The position numbers were made by a program, and so were the translations under genes. From NCBI GenBank assembly GCA_963969595.1, contig OZ018414.1, forward strand, positions 13,747,660-13,811,659: a DNA stretch of 64,000 nucleotides, in the 5' to 3' direction. The notes below the pieces were generated by a model. The model worked only from the letters and a program-made list of their open reading frames with translations, was not told where the DNA came from and searched no databases. This DNA comes from Neckera pumila (Eukaryota > Streptophyta > Bryopsida > Hypnales > Neckeraceae). Below are positions 12,250 to 23,513 of this stretch, piece after piece (the first letter of the stretch is position 1; every line of letters begins with the position of its first letter).

Positions 12250-12462
12250 ACGAGCTCCACATCGACCTCAACAAACGCCATTCGCTCTGTGAATGGAGTG
12301 CATCCCTGTGACCCTTCTTCTGCTTATAAGCATGAGTATGTTTCTTCACCGTCTCGTGGAAAGTGGAGTCATCCACAGAGGTCGCCACTTTGATCTCCTC
12401 CACGGACTTGTCCGACTTCGCAAGCTAATGATTCTCCTCTTAAATGGCCTCAACAGCAGCTA
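12250..12462 (-). pseudogene. Broken duplicate of the GAD 3' exon
   Basis: This aligns with 12571-12793, the C-terminal end of the GAD coding sequence, with scattered substitutions and small indels. On the minus strand it still reads 'SDKSVEEIK' and 'FHE.VKKH' but has a TAG just before that stretch and a changed tail. It lies directly downstream of the real GAD stop codon. It is therefore a partial tandem duplicate and not an alternative terminal exon with an open frame. Confidence 0.75.
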
Positions 12463-12592
12463 ATAAAATCACACTCTTACATATGTTGAAAGAGCTGAAA
12501 TACTGTCCCATATCTGAAGTGACAACGCCCTATTACAGGACTTCAGTAATATAACCATTGACAACTTTGGAGGCGAGCCCCACATCGCCTTA

Positions 12593-15500
12593 CTAACAAA
12601 CGCCATTCGTTTTATGAATCGAATGCTTCTTATGCGACTTCTGCGCCTTCTTCTGCTTATGATTATTCGCATGTTTCTTCACCGCCTCATGAAACGGGCT
12701 CTCATCCACAGTCGTCGCCTCTTTGATCTCCTCCACGCTCTTATCCGACTCTGCAAGCTCCGGATTCTGCTCCTGAATGGCTTCCGCCACCGCTTGCACC
12801 AGCTTCGCCGGCTGCGCATCCAGCGTCGCCAGGGCTCTCTTCAAGTCCGAGATGAGACGGTCCGCCAAGCTGCGGCTGAAATCTTCCCGGACCACCACTC
12901 GGAGGAGGGAGACGCTCTGGGCGTCGGGTGCCATGGTGTAAGCAGGGACTGTCCAGCCGAAGCGACGCAGACCATCTGCAATGTCGAACTCGTCGAACTT
13001 GGTTCTATCTTTTAAGGAGAAGGCGATTAATGGGACGCCGACGGGCTTGGAGAGGAGCTTGAATCGCCCTGTTGCCACTACAGCGTCGGCCAGGACTTTG
13101 GCGTTGGCTGCGCAGCTGCAAATGATCTTGTTGTAGCCCTGTGCACGCATTGTCAAATCATTAGCACTATGTTCTTGGTGGTGGATGAACCTAATTGCAA
13201 CCTGATTGCAAAGCCGACTCCAAAAGCTTCTTGTCTAGAATGTATAGCCTCTATTAGCTTGGGGTCAATTTTGGGTACAACTCTTTTTAGCACTTGAAGA
13301 CTCATAGATTATTATTCTCTCTGTTTCTGAATAATACGAGTGTTTCCTTTGTAAAACACAAATGAAACACCGGTGTTATTTAGAAACAGAGGGAGAATTA
13401 TACAATGCCCAAAACATGCATGCAATGACAATCAGGATTCTCCTTTTGACGACCAACAAGGTCCAGCTCAAATGCTTACTTGGACAATTTTAAGTGCAGT
13501 AACCTGGAGTTTTCAAAGTTAGTTTTAGTAGATGACCTAAAACCCACACAAGTTCTAACGTTGAAGTGGTGAACATCCTCAAAATCGATATGTGATACTC
13601 ACTTTGAGGTGCCACATTTAGATACGGGTTGCAGGAATCTTGCATAACGTCCATTTCTACCAACTGTATTGGTGGAATAAAACTCTGCTTATTAAAATAA
13701 TCTATTCGCTCATGTGACTTTGTGTTGAAACAAACACCAAGGTAGAGGTGCCTAGATCAATCAAGTATTCTAAATTGGACAAAATATGTTAAGGTGATCA
13801 ATCTAGAGCACAGTTCCAAGAGCTTCTTGCATTTGTTTGTTATTGATTCAAAGGCATAAAGGTTTAAGACCAGATTGGTTCAGGAATGTCGACAGTATGG
13901 CCCAATTTGCAACACTCTTCCTTATAGATAACAGCAAGCAAGATTGTGCCACCAAGTCAGCTTACTGCTTACTACTAAGTATGCAATGAAGGACTAAGTT
14001 GATAAGTAGCAAGTACCTCAAAACCAAGCCGAATGAATTGGTAGTACTGAGCAATGACCTGGCTAGCACCTGACATAGCACAAGATGAACACAAGTAAGT
14101 ACACAATGAGAGAAATAAACAAGGGTATCACAGGATTTATTCATTCAAGTGGTATAGTCAGTAGAACTATCTCCAACAGAGACTTCAATTTCATTCAAGT
14201 TAGTCTTAGGATCAATATTCTTCTTCATTTTATTTTGATACAAAAATGGCTTTCTCAAAGAAGATGGGAAGCATACAAGTTAACGAAGGAAGGGAATAGC
14301 AAACCTTTAGAAAAGTTGAGGGTAAAAGTGGGCTGGTCAGCTCCCAAATAGTTGACATGAAAAATCAACTCTTCAGGGAGATCCTCCTTGTTACGCCACA
14401 CCACCCATCCAATGCCAGCGTACACAAGTCCATACTTGTGGCCACTGACGTTGATGCTCTTCACTAGGGGTAGTCGAAAGTCCCACACAAGGTCTGGGTA
14501 CAGAAAAGGCGCTACAAATCCTCCACTTGCAGCGTCTACGTGGATGGGAATATTCCACCTGTACCATAAGAAAAAAAGCATCAATAAATCTGTGTCATTT
14601 GTAGATTCATAATTAGTAGAACCACCTCAGTAGAATCTTCATTCATACTAATCTTAGCACAAGAGTTGTTTTTTCTTCTTTTCTAATTGACAAATTTTTT
14701 TGCTAAAGATGTGTACTTTCTCACAAGAAAAAAGGTGAAGAGAACCGAATTGGGTGACAGAAAATGTGCGACTCACCCTTTCTCTTTGTTCTTCTTGTCA
14801 AGCAGATCATTCAAGGTTCCGACATCTTCAAACTCGCCGTTGTAAGTCGACCCCAGAATGGCACATACACAAATGGTATTCTCATCACACATCGCCACTG
14901 CTTTGGCAGGGTCCATGATATAGTAATCCTCCGTAAGTTTCACATCCCGAATCTCGACTTCAAAGTAGTTGGCAAACTTTTCCCAACAAACCTGGACAAT
15001 ATGTGCAACCAATATAAACCTTTTAACATGGCAAAAAGATTCCAAATCCTAGTCAGAGGAAAAACGTAAACCTAACAAGGAAAATGCAGAGAAAGAAGAA
15101 GAGAGACGAACTTGAACATTAGCGCCGGTGACCATATTGGGTTTGTCACAAGGCTTCCCAGCAGCTCTCCTTTGAAGCTGCCACTTGCGCTTAAAAGCCA
15201 GCCCTGCCAACATGATAGCCTCGGAGGAGCCCACCGTGCCAGCTCCAATTGCGGATTCTCCATCGTCTAATGGAGCATTGAACAGACGGGCAATCATGTT
15301 CACACACCGATCCTGCAAGAAGAAATTCAAATAAGAAAAACGTGATTCAATCTGGACATGAAGTGTTTGCTTTCATTTTGTTTGTTTAGTATTCAAGTCA
15401 TACATCTTCACGGCTGTGGACCAACACGGATATTTAACCTTTACAAGCCCAAATATTTTTTTTTTGGATTTTTGCATAATTTCAAAGATTACATCTTTAT

Positions 15501-16511
15501 AAAAACATATTGTTTACATCAATTTCATCAAATTAGTCATAAAGAAGATGTGGCTTTGGAAAATTCAAGCATTACTTAGGACGAATGAGAAGCTATTTGG
15601 ACAAAACATCACACTCAAGAGCTCTGTTTCATCATCAAAGAGCCCTCAGAGGTTAACAGTCCTCAAGAAAGGGGTGTGAACATTAGGTGTAGCTAAAGCT
15701 GATCTACAAACGAAGGTGATTTCAGATTTGCAGTCCAAAACTCTACAAAGGGCTAGTATTTCGAGGAGTGAACGATCACATTGCATGGTACAAACCTGTA
15801 TATCACTGAGCAATAATCACAAAGCAATCAGACACTTCCAAATTACAAAAAAATCGGCCCACATTGAAATTCAAAGAATATTCGTTCTCAGAAATTACTA
15901 TTGACAGAAATTTAACGATTGAACAAAAATGCGATTACGTTGTCATCACTGTGAATACAAAACAGGCCATGTAAGTAGTTTTTCTTCAAAAAATGTTTGA
16001 AACAGATTATTTTCAAAGTAGGAAAGGTACCTGAAGCTCAGTAGTGATGGGGTACTCGTCCATGTCGATGTAGTTTTTGCTGAGAGACTTTTGGATGAGC
16101 TCGTCGCACTCGGGCTCCATCCAGGTCGTGACAAACGAGGCCAGGTTCAAACGTGGATTGCCGTCCAGCATCAACTCATCGCTGATCACCTGGTACGCTG
16201 CGTCTTTGGGTGTTTCCTTGTCCGGCAACCTCCATCTACAACCACCACCAAACACCATGACAAGGTTAAATTATAACCCAAAAACAGAATAGAAAAATCG
16301 ATTTAGCATCTATTATATAACTCTACTTTGAGCTAATTAAATGCACGAAAGACAGAAATCGATTCTGCATCTACATTGCGGAAAGGAAGGCCGAGGGTGA
16401 GAAAAAGCTCCAGTACTTGGGGAGAGGAGCTTGGACGTAACGAGAAGCGAACATGGAGTCGATGGTGTTCGTGTCCACCTCCTTCATGCTCTTCGATTGC
16501 GTGAGCACCAT
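12593..16511 (-). CDS. GAD: Glutamate decarboxylase (PLP-dependent)
   Basis: Seven exons (- strand): 16417-16511, 16031-16235, 15112-15312, 14777-14991, 14305-14558, 14017-14069 and 12593-13138. All are GT-AG and phase-consistent, giving 522 aa against about 500 usual for plant GADs. The enzyme converts L-glutamate to GABA and CO2 in the cytosol. Seen: N-terminal '[16 protein letters not shown]', '[18 protein letters not shown]', '[18 protein letters not shown]', '[16 protein letters not shown]', and '[18 protein letters not shown]' with K280 as the PLP lysine. '[18 protein letters not shown]' is near the end of the core. The tail is Lys/His-rich and ends 'KTNGVC', like petunia GAD, but the calmodulin-binding tryptophan is absent. 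The start is the first ATG in frame with the conserved N-terminus. It is convergent with GH18 copy B. Confidence 0.93.
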
Positions 16512-17710
16512 CTTGGAAAAAAGGTGGTTAAAAAAAGAGAAAAATTAACCCTTCCAACCTGCCACAGAAACAGAAACGCAATAGGGGTGTCAGAGTTCAC
16601 GACTTGTGCTTCAAGAATGGAGGCAACTTAGGGAAATGAAATACGAAATCTCTACTAGGAGCTCATGCTTTGCTCTGGATTTGGAAACAAACAATAGAGT
16701 CACGAGGGGCTGAAATTCGAAACAAACGACAGACAGATCCGCGCGGCTAAGATTACAAACGCAGACAAGGCTCGTACAATCCAATTCTCAATGCTCACAA
16801 TATGGAGGACACGCCAAATCAAATCTCTAAAGGGAGCTCGAACTTAAAAACAAGATTCCCGGGGGTCTCCGAATTGCGCGTGCAGGGTTGGATTTCGAGA
16901 CAAACGGCAGAATCCCACTGGGCTAGATTGCATTTCGAACCAAACAACCGAATCTCAGGGCTGAATTAGGACCCAAAGAAAAAGATCGCCGTACTTCTAA
17001 GAATCCCAAACTCGGACATCCCCTCATCCAAAACTTCTTGTACAATGCGCAGGGCATAACTTCAAGTGCAAGAAGCAAACGAACAAAAAACCCTCCCCTC
17101 CTCCCTGTCCCAAACCCAAGCCCACGAAATTCTCCTAAGCCAACAACAAGAGCTTAGACTTCCGCCCGAGCATGGCAACATGAGAACAGAGAACGGAAGT
17201 CTGATACATACGAGGTGATACAGGAAAGTTTACAAATGGGGCTCAGATAAGCTGCGATGACAATAGAGACTATGATAATAAACATAAGTCCTCGAGCAGT
17301 GAAGAATCGAGCGCAAGAGGAAGTCGAAGATGGAGTACAAGCAACAAACAAAACTCAACCAAATCTTCCCCACCTCACCACGAGAGCTTCTCCCTGATCC
17401 CACAACGTACGTGAGCTGGAACGTCAGCTGGAGCGTTGCAAAATGAGAACTGAGAAACGGAAGAAACTTACGAAAGAAACTTACGAAGAAACTTGGTCTT
17501 TGAAACTGCGTTTGCAAATGCGGGGGTGTGGAACGCAAAACTCAAAGCTTCTCCCTCAACCCACGGCTGGGACCTCAGCTGGAGCGTTGCACCATGAGAA
17601 CACAGAATGGAGAACGGAAGAAACTTACGAATTGGTCCTTGAAACTGCGTTTGCAAATGCTGCTCGTGAACCTGTTTCAAAGAGAGTGACTTTCAAGCTT
17701 CTATTCGTTT
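16512..17710 (-). promoter_or_regulatory. GAD upstream region with degenerate tandem repeats
   Basis: There is no second gene here. Two clear repeat units of about 160 bp lie at about 17385-17545 and 17548-17700. They share 'CAGCTGGAGCGTTGCA', 'ATGAGAAC', 'ACGGAAGAAACTTACGAA' and 'TTGAAACTGCGTTTGCAAAT'. A third, weaker unit is at about 17146-17235 ('AACATGAGAACAGAGAACGG'). A second, shorter repeat with 'ATTTCGA.ACAAAC' recurs at about 16676-16960. The GAD transcript start was not identified. Confidence 0.55.
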
Positions 17711-18349
17711 GAGGAATCGAGAGTGCAAGAGGGCGAGGAAAATTCAGGAGGATTGGTGGGCAGGGCAGGACTTACGCCTAGACGTGCGGGAGAGAAAAGA
17801 GTCGCACTGCGAGAGATTCGAGGACGCCAAGGAAGTCGGGGAAGTCTTGGAGTCTTGGACAATTAATGCTCTCGAGGACGTCTTGGAGTCTTGGACCTTG
17901 GGCCTTGGGCCCGGCCCGTTGGGCAGGACCTTCAGTTTGGCCAAAATGACGGGGCAGAGGGAGAACTTGCCACGTGTCAATTCCATCTGACACCCTGTAA
18001 TCATGCCTTTTTGCTGATTCCTTACGTTATCAATGTTTTTTTGTAATGCAATGCACGATTTTTTTGCCAATTGGCTACAGTACCGAACAAAAAGATGTTG
18101 GCTATTTGGGGAAAAGGAAAATATCATTTGTTTCGGTAGTCAAATTATTGTTGTATTATAAGACCTGAAGCCAAATTTACTAAGGTATCACCTAGTTCTG
18201 GTATAGATATCACCAAGCATCATATGAGTATATGACATGAGTATTCAAGACACAATTTGCTACTTTTCCATAATGATAAAAAAATAAATAATAATAATAT
18301 TGCTTCTCATATTGTTATTGATGTGGGTGGGTTCTATTTTTTAACTTTG
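17711..18349. other. Intergenic, no gene seen
   Basis: Contains a short direct repeat of 'GTCTTGGAGTCTTGGA' (about 17850 and 17880) next to a G/C-rich 'GGGCCTTGGGCCCGGCCC' block, then AT-rich sequence. No coding region is supported. Confidence 0.45.
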
Positions 18350-18596
18350 AAAGGATGCGGTCCCCATGATCAAGGTAGTCACCAAAATACTATGTGATTA
18401 TTAGACCAATAGGTGCATTCTTTGTTTCTACAATTTACTGGAAAGTCATCTATCAAAGCTTTTAGGTTTATAGCATCCTTACAGGGTTAAAACAAATGAA
18501 ACCATTTCATAGATGACTTTGTTGTTCACTGTAGAACAAATTAAGAATGCAACAAAGCACTTTGGTGATTACCTTGGTCATAGGAGGTTGCGTCCT
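18350..18596. mobile_element. Inverted-repeat MITE (family C)
   Basis: The left end 'AAAGGATGCGGTCC' and the inverted right end 'AAAGGACGCAACC' extend into long subterminal inverted repeats: 'CAAGGTAGTCACCAAA' near 18378 against 'CAAGGTAATCACCAAA' read from the right, and 'AAGTCATCTAT' on both arms. TTAA occurs at 18341-18344 and 18597-18600. The right TTAA is shared with the next element, so the exact ends are uncertain. A decayed relative is at about 1055-1190. Confidence 0.65.
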
Positions 18597-18600
18597 TTAA

Positions 18601-19931
18601 CCCTCAAAGGATAGACTAGTGACCGTGGAAAAATCATCCTTTTGGATACCATCTGAATCATCTACTTTTAGAAAATATCCAAAGTATTCATTGGAGGTCA
18701 AACTGCTTAATAGATCTCTCTTTTTTGCACAAAATTCCAAAGATGAACAGTCGTACTTTTGTCCTAAATCAAAGGATTCTCCATGTCATTCATTAGCCAA
18801 AAAATGGCCGTAGCAACTTTTAAAGATGAAGGGTTAAAACCACTCACAATTTCCAAAATTGAAAGAGTCATTACAAACTACGGAGTACAAGAATGCCACA
18901 TAACAATCCATAGTATTGAGGGCTCTTAGAAGTGAGCCTCAAATACACTAGATCTTGGAGAAATAATCATACTAGAAATTCATTTAACTCCTATAGTTCC
19001 ATAACTATGTTTTCACCAAAAACGCTCAAAAATGGCCTTTTTTAGAACAAGCATCAAATTTTTTGACACAAATAAAAACTTTTTTTGACACAAATAACCA
19101 TAGGATCTTGTAGTAAATTGATTTGAGAAGATGTGGAAAAAATGTTAGAAATTTCCCACCATGTGGATTGCAAGATATTAACATTTGAATTGATAAAAAT
19201 CCTTTTTTTGTCCCTGTGAAAAATTGGGTAGTTGCACTTTACAAGCTCACTTTGGGATGAAAAATGTCCAAAATGGTGGTAACTCTTTGGATTCATTACT
19301 TAAGGCAAGTTGGCTACATGCTCAAAAAATTTCACTTCACTTGGAATTGTCCAACATATAGGAAAAAAATAGTAAGTAAATAGTAGAAGAGAATGATTCA
19401 AATAGTAAATTGTTAAGAATTTCATTATGGAATTGAAAAATGCCAATCCGAATGGTTGCAATGTTGTAACAGACGATCTACATCCTATGATTTTAATTTT
19501 TTCAAAAAAATATTGAAAATTGAGTAAGACAAAATGACTTCAAAGTTTATTTTAAAGTGGAGAATCCATAACTATCCACAAACAAAAACTCCTCATAACT
19601 TTTGACTCATTGATCAAAATGGAATGATTTAAAGCTTTCCACACATGTGTAACTCTAGAAAACCAATTTTAATTTTTGTTTTTGAAAAAAGTGATTTTTT
19701 TTGGTATGCCCAGATTGCCTAGACTATCCAGTTACTAAAAAAAAGTAACATCTTGGGCTATAACTTTTTACTCATATTTCCAAATGTCATGAAATTTAGT
19801 GTATGTGAAAGATATTCCTGGCCCCCGCCTTCTATTAAAATTTGGGCCAAAAATATGGAAATATCTAGTCACATGTACCTCTGCCCAAAATTTCTACGTA
19901 GCCAAAAAACGAATGTTTGGTCCTTTAGGGG
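18601..19931 (+). mobile_element. TTAA-type non-autonomous element (family A), 1.33 kb
   Basis: Flanked by TTAA at 18597-18600 and 19932-19935. The ends are CCCTCAAAGG and, inverted, CCCCTAAAGGACCAAAC. The middle matches 57682-58645 and, inverted, 53237-54159, sharing 'AGATTGCAAGATATTA', 'AAAATGTCCAAAATGGTGGT' and 'ACATATAGGAAAAAAATAGT'. It has no transposase ORF. It is longer than its relatives because of extra sequence near 18840-19020. Confidence 0.7.
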
Positions 19932-20146
19932 TTAAAAAAATTATAGAGTAGATTTTGGGAAGCCATAAATTTATTAGGGTTATGCATGTTAGGCCCTTCA
20001 ACCTCATATTTTTTTTGGTGACCAATTTTTTAGATTTGACATACAAAAAGAGAATTGAAAGATTTTCATAGTTTGAACATCCTCATAATCAAACATTATA
20101 ATCCTTAAATGATATTGTTGTGTTTTCTTTTCCTACGTGATCCCTA

Positions 20147-20286
20147 CACTAGTAGAAAATTCAATTTTTCTGTTGTTTTGGTCACGTTGATCTGGTCAAA
20201 TTTTGACAGAAATCTGTTGATTTCTGTCAAAATTTGACCAGATCAACGTGACCAAAACAACAGAAAAATTGAATTTTCTACAAGTG
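20147..20286. mobile_element. CACTA-type hairpin MITE, 140 bp
   Basis: The whole element is an inverted repeat. Arms of about 65 bp start CACTAGTAGAAAATTC on the left and CACTTGTAGAAAATTC on the inverted right, with a loop of about 6 bases (CTGTTG) near 20216. CTA occurs immediately outside both ends (20144-20146 and 20287-20289), matching the 3-bp target duplication of the CACTA (En/Spm) superfamily. It is non-coding. Transcription would give a near-perfect hairpin. Confidence 0.85.
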
Positions 20287-20289
20287 CTA

Positions 20290-21190
20290 ACATGTCTAGT
20301 TTGAATTTGTACGGTTACAATTAAAAAAAAAAATTGATTCAATTTATCAAAATGTTAACTTTTTGTTCAATTTAGAGCAAATTCCAAGAAGCTCAAAACA
20401 GACCTTGGGCATTTAAGGGTTAAGTTTGTGATTTTTGTTCAGACTTTTTCCTTCCCCTACGAAATCGCCACGCCGAGTTTCTGAGAGCCATTTGCCCTGA
20501 TGACTTGAGTCCCAATGGAAACTGCCATTCCCACAGATGCCACGCGTCGACCAAGTAGACCCACAAGCACCTCTCTAATAAGTTTTAACTTCAGTACTAG
20601 CCTTTTTCCTTCCCAAGGCATCTGCCGTCATTTGTGTCAAAAGAGTAACAGCCGAGCAGCCCAAACCGTGTCCACCGTCCACACCGACACTGAAAATTCT
20701 ACAAACATTGGGAACCTACTTTCATCTCTTCAAAACTTTACACCGGGTCATGGTCTTAGGAGAGTGGATCCAGGGTTGTATTTTGGAGCAAATTTTTGCT
20801 AAAAAGCGATGCAAAATTTTGTATAGGGAATATTTGGCGAGTAATTTTTCCTTTTTCAGTGGACGAAATTGCTGAATTGATACCAGATCTTGGGACATCT
20901 TAGGATGGTATTGTTCTATTTTGGATGAATGTACACTTGTTTGGACGAATAAATGAATTTACATCCATATATTGTAGGCCTTTCATCCATTTTCATGGAT
21001 GTAAATAGCTTCATCATTTTAGCAAAAATTGTTTTTTGGATTGCCCAAAGTAAAAGAAAAAAACAAAATGTATTGTTTTAACTTTCAAAAAATCTCAAGC
21101 CTCTTCGTGTGATAAAGGCAAAAAGAATCTCCATAATATTTTGGTAAAGTTCTATCCGATTTGTACAAGGGATGTTAGAAGAAGGCCTAC
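20290..21190. other. Intergenic, no gene seen
   Basis: Bases 20440-20770 are richer in G/C than the surroundings and hold a 95-codon ORF with no recognisable domain. The rest is AT-rich. A TTAA-type end, 'CATTTAAGGGTTAAG', occurs at about 20410 without a partner that I can identify. Confidence 0.4.
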
Positions 21191-21390
21191 TTAGAAATAG
21201 TACAAAAGTGTCTCATTGAAACACAACACCAAACTCCATCAAGACCCCTATTTTGGTGCTCCAAAGGTTTTTGTCTTGTGTTTTTCTTTGACATCTTCAA
21301 AGTTTGGCTCTTGGTCCCTCATTTTAGGCCCATTACAATTAAATCTAGTTTGCCAAGGTACCATGTATAGAAGAAAAAGTATGCCCATGT
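21191..21390 (+). repeat. Dispersed repeat (family F), copy 1
   Basis: Shares 'ACACCAAACTCCAT', 'GGTGCTCCAA' and 'GTGTTTTTC' in order with 30105-30290, and with 62480-62670 on the opposite strand. The ends are undefined and no function was recognised. Confidence 0.5.
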
Positions 21391-21762
21391 ATACAGTTGA
21401 GTATATTCCTACAATCAAACTGTCTAAATTTTTGTTGGATTTTGTTGGGAATAAAAAATATATATTTCAAATTCTACTAGTGTGCATTTTTTAGACATGA
21501 TATGAATGAACTATGTGATTTTCAAAGTATTGAAAATAGGTATATACTAAATCATCTAAATACACTCATAAGTAGAAGATGTACTTATTAGACAAAAATC
21601 CAGTGGGGCTAATTCTAGAAGTGGGTTTCAATTAGGTATAGTTATCTTGTTTAAGAACAAAAATGTGGTCGTATGCATTATCATATGTAAAACTTGAATC
21701 ATTTAATTGTGCCAAATATAGTTTTTTGACTTATCCATTGATGTTACAACTGCCCCCTCTAC

Positions 21763-22357
21763 TAGCAAAAGGGTGATCTTTGGCCGGCTAGAGTTTGGTG
21801 CCTAGGGTCCACATTGGCACCAACCTAAGTGCATCACTAGTGTTTCCATCTAAACAAGGCTCACCAATGAGTTGGCGTGGGCTCAAGGGGCATTCCTTTC
21901 ATCTATAGTCCCACCTCACTCTCCACTCATCCCCGCTACATCCACTCTTCATAAAAAGTCCCCGTGCCACCTCAGCTAGTATGCTAGTCCATAGGTTACT
22001 ATTCTGAGCCTTCTAGGATTTTTTTGCTTTGAAGTTTGACATACAAACCAAAAGTGAGCAATATGCAATACAATAAAACAATTGTTGATAAATTCTATGC
22101 CTCACAATCAACATGCTTAGTGAGGATGTTGTCTTGGGGTTTGGAGGAGTGACTTTAATTAGTATGGTTGGACTCACAGCAACCTTGGCTAGGGACTCAA
22201 TGGGACCACAATCCCAAACAACCCACGCCCGAGCTTGCCACCTTTGAGATGAAACGTTGGTAATGCTCTAATGCCATTATAGGCCATTGTAGACCTTGAA
22301 GACCATGCTTTGGCACTATTCTTTAGTACCAAAATACCACCCTTTCTACTAGTGCTT
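21763..22357. mobile_element. Possible longer CACTA-like element
   Basis: The right end, read inverted, begins CACTAGTAGAAAGGGTGG. The left end reads 'TACTAGCAAAAGGGTGATC', an imperfect match to it. Both are followed by a TTTGG-type stretch. No clean 3-bp target duplication is visible, so this is tentative. The interior is non-coding. Confidence 0.35.
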
Positions 22358-22711
22358 CTTGCCAACTTTTAAATGTCTTTTAATCCCTAAAAGCCTATTG
22401 TCCCTTTAGGGGGACAAATGGGATTTTGGACAGGTACCTACGAGTTGAATTTTTGTTGTGATTTTTCAAAACTTTTTTTGAAGATAGAAAAATTGCTCAG
22501 CTGTATGGTAATATAATTTTTTTTTCAATCGGTGCCTGGGAAAAAAATTTATGTCCAAATAAGCTCAAAACGAGGGACGGGGGGCAGCAAAAAAAATTTG
22601 CAAATTTTTTTCCCTTATAGATTATACTTTTGTTTATCTAGAAAGCTTTGATTCATTTCATTTGGATTTTTTATAAGAAAGTTATTAACAATCTTGTTTT
22701 TCGGACCCTTA

Positions 22712-23128
22712 AGGTAGACAAGCCTATTACCACCCTGATTTGCAATCTAAGTATATTGGGGCCAATTCCAAGAAGGGCATGTATTTTTCAGAGGTGTGCG
22801 CTTGTTTTGTGAATCAAACCCAAGTGGAATTATAATTTTTCAATCAAAATTGTAATTTCTACAAATTTTTGAAGTGTCAACCTTGAAATTACAAAATTTC
22901 TTGTAGACTGGAGTCATAAACATCATACCAACAACCCATAACCACCCTTCCATGTATCTATTAGCACGTAAGTATGGACCAATGAAAAATTGACACATTA
23001 GTCTTGGTGATATCAATGTTCTGATTTTGTCAGGAAAGTGAGTGGAGTTGGATGAGTGTAGTGACGGAAATGGGGCCAAAACTAGGATGGCGGTTTTAGG
23101 AAGCTGGCGGCTTTAGGCTGGTTTACCT
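22712..23128. mobile_element. TA-flanked MITE, copy 1 (AGGTAAACCAGCC ends)
   Basis: Ends are AGGTAGACAAGCC and, inverted, AGGTAAACCAGCC, with TA directly outside each (22710-22711 and 23129-23130). The uninterrupted site is visible in sister elements ('CACTTAGAGCATC' near 35925) and carries a single TA. A TA duplication suggests Tc1/mariner-type integration. It is 417 bp and non-coding. Confidence 0.75.
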
Positions 23129-23513
23129 TAGAGCATCTTCCTGAAAAAAATAACTTATAGGATTCATTTTTGAATGCAATTTTTACAATTTTTCAAAAAG
23201 AAAGTTCCACAAGGTTTAGTTTTTTGCTAGAACAATCTCACCATTGGGATTAGTGCTTTATAATTCTATTTAAAAGATATTCATATTTTAGATTTTCCTT
23301 CTATCTCGTACCTACTTCTACTTAACAATTTTCTTAGTAATGAAAATTAAGTTTTTTTGGATCTGTTTTTCCCCCTAGATTCTCAACTCAATTTTTCTAC
23401 TATAAAGATTAAAAGCTCAAAACTCTACAATGTAAAAAATTTAAGTAAAAAATGTTCAAAGTCATAAAATCTAATCGCACAATGTGTTGAAAACCTTGTT
23501 TTTTTCACTTTAA

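Noticed and set aside
14085..16631. Multiple short ORFs on both strands in the GAD region
   Set aside because: They are frame shadows or intron read-through of GAD exons.
20515..20802. 95-codon ORF in a slightly GC-richer segment
   Set aside because: Low-complexity Ser/Thr-rich, no domain and isolated between transposons.
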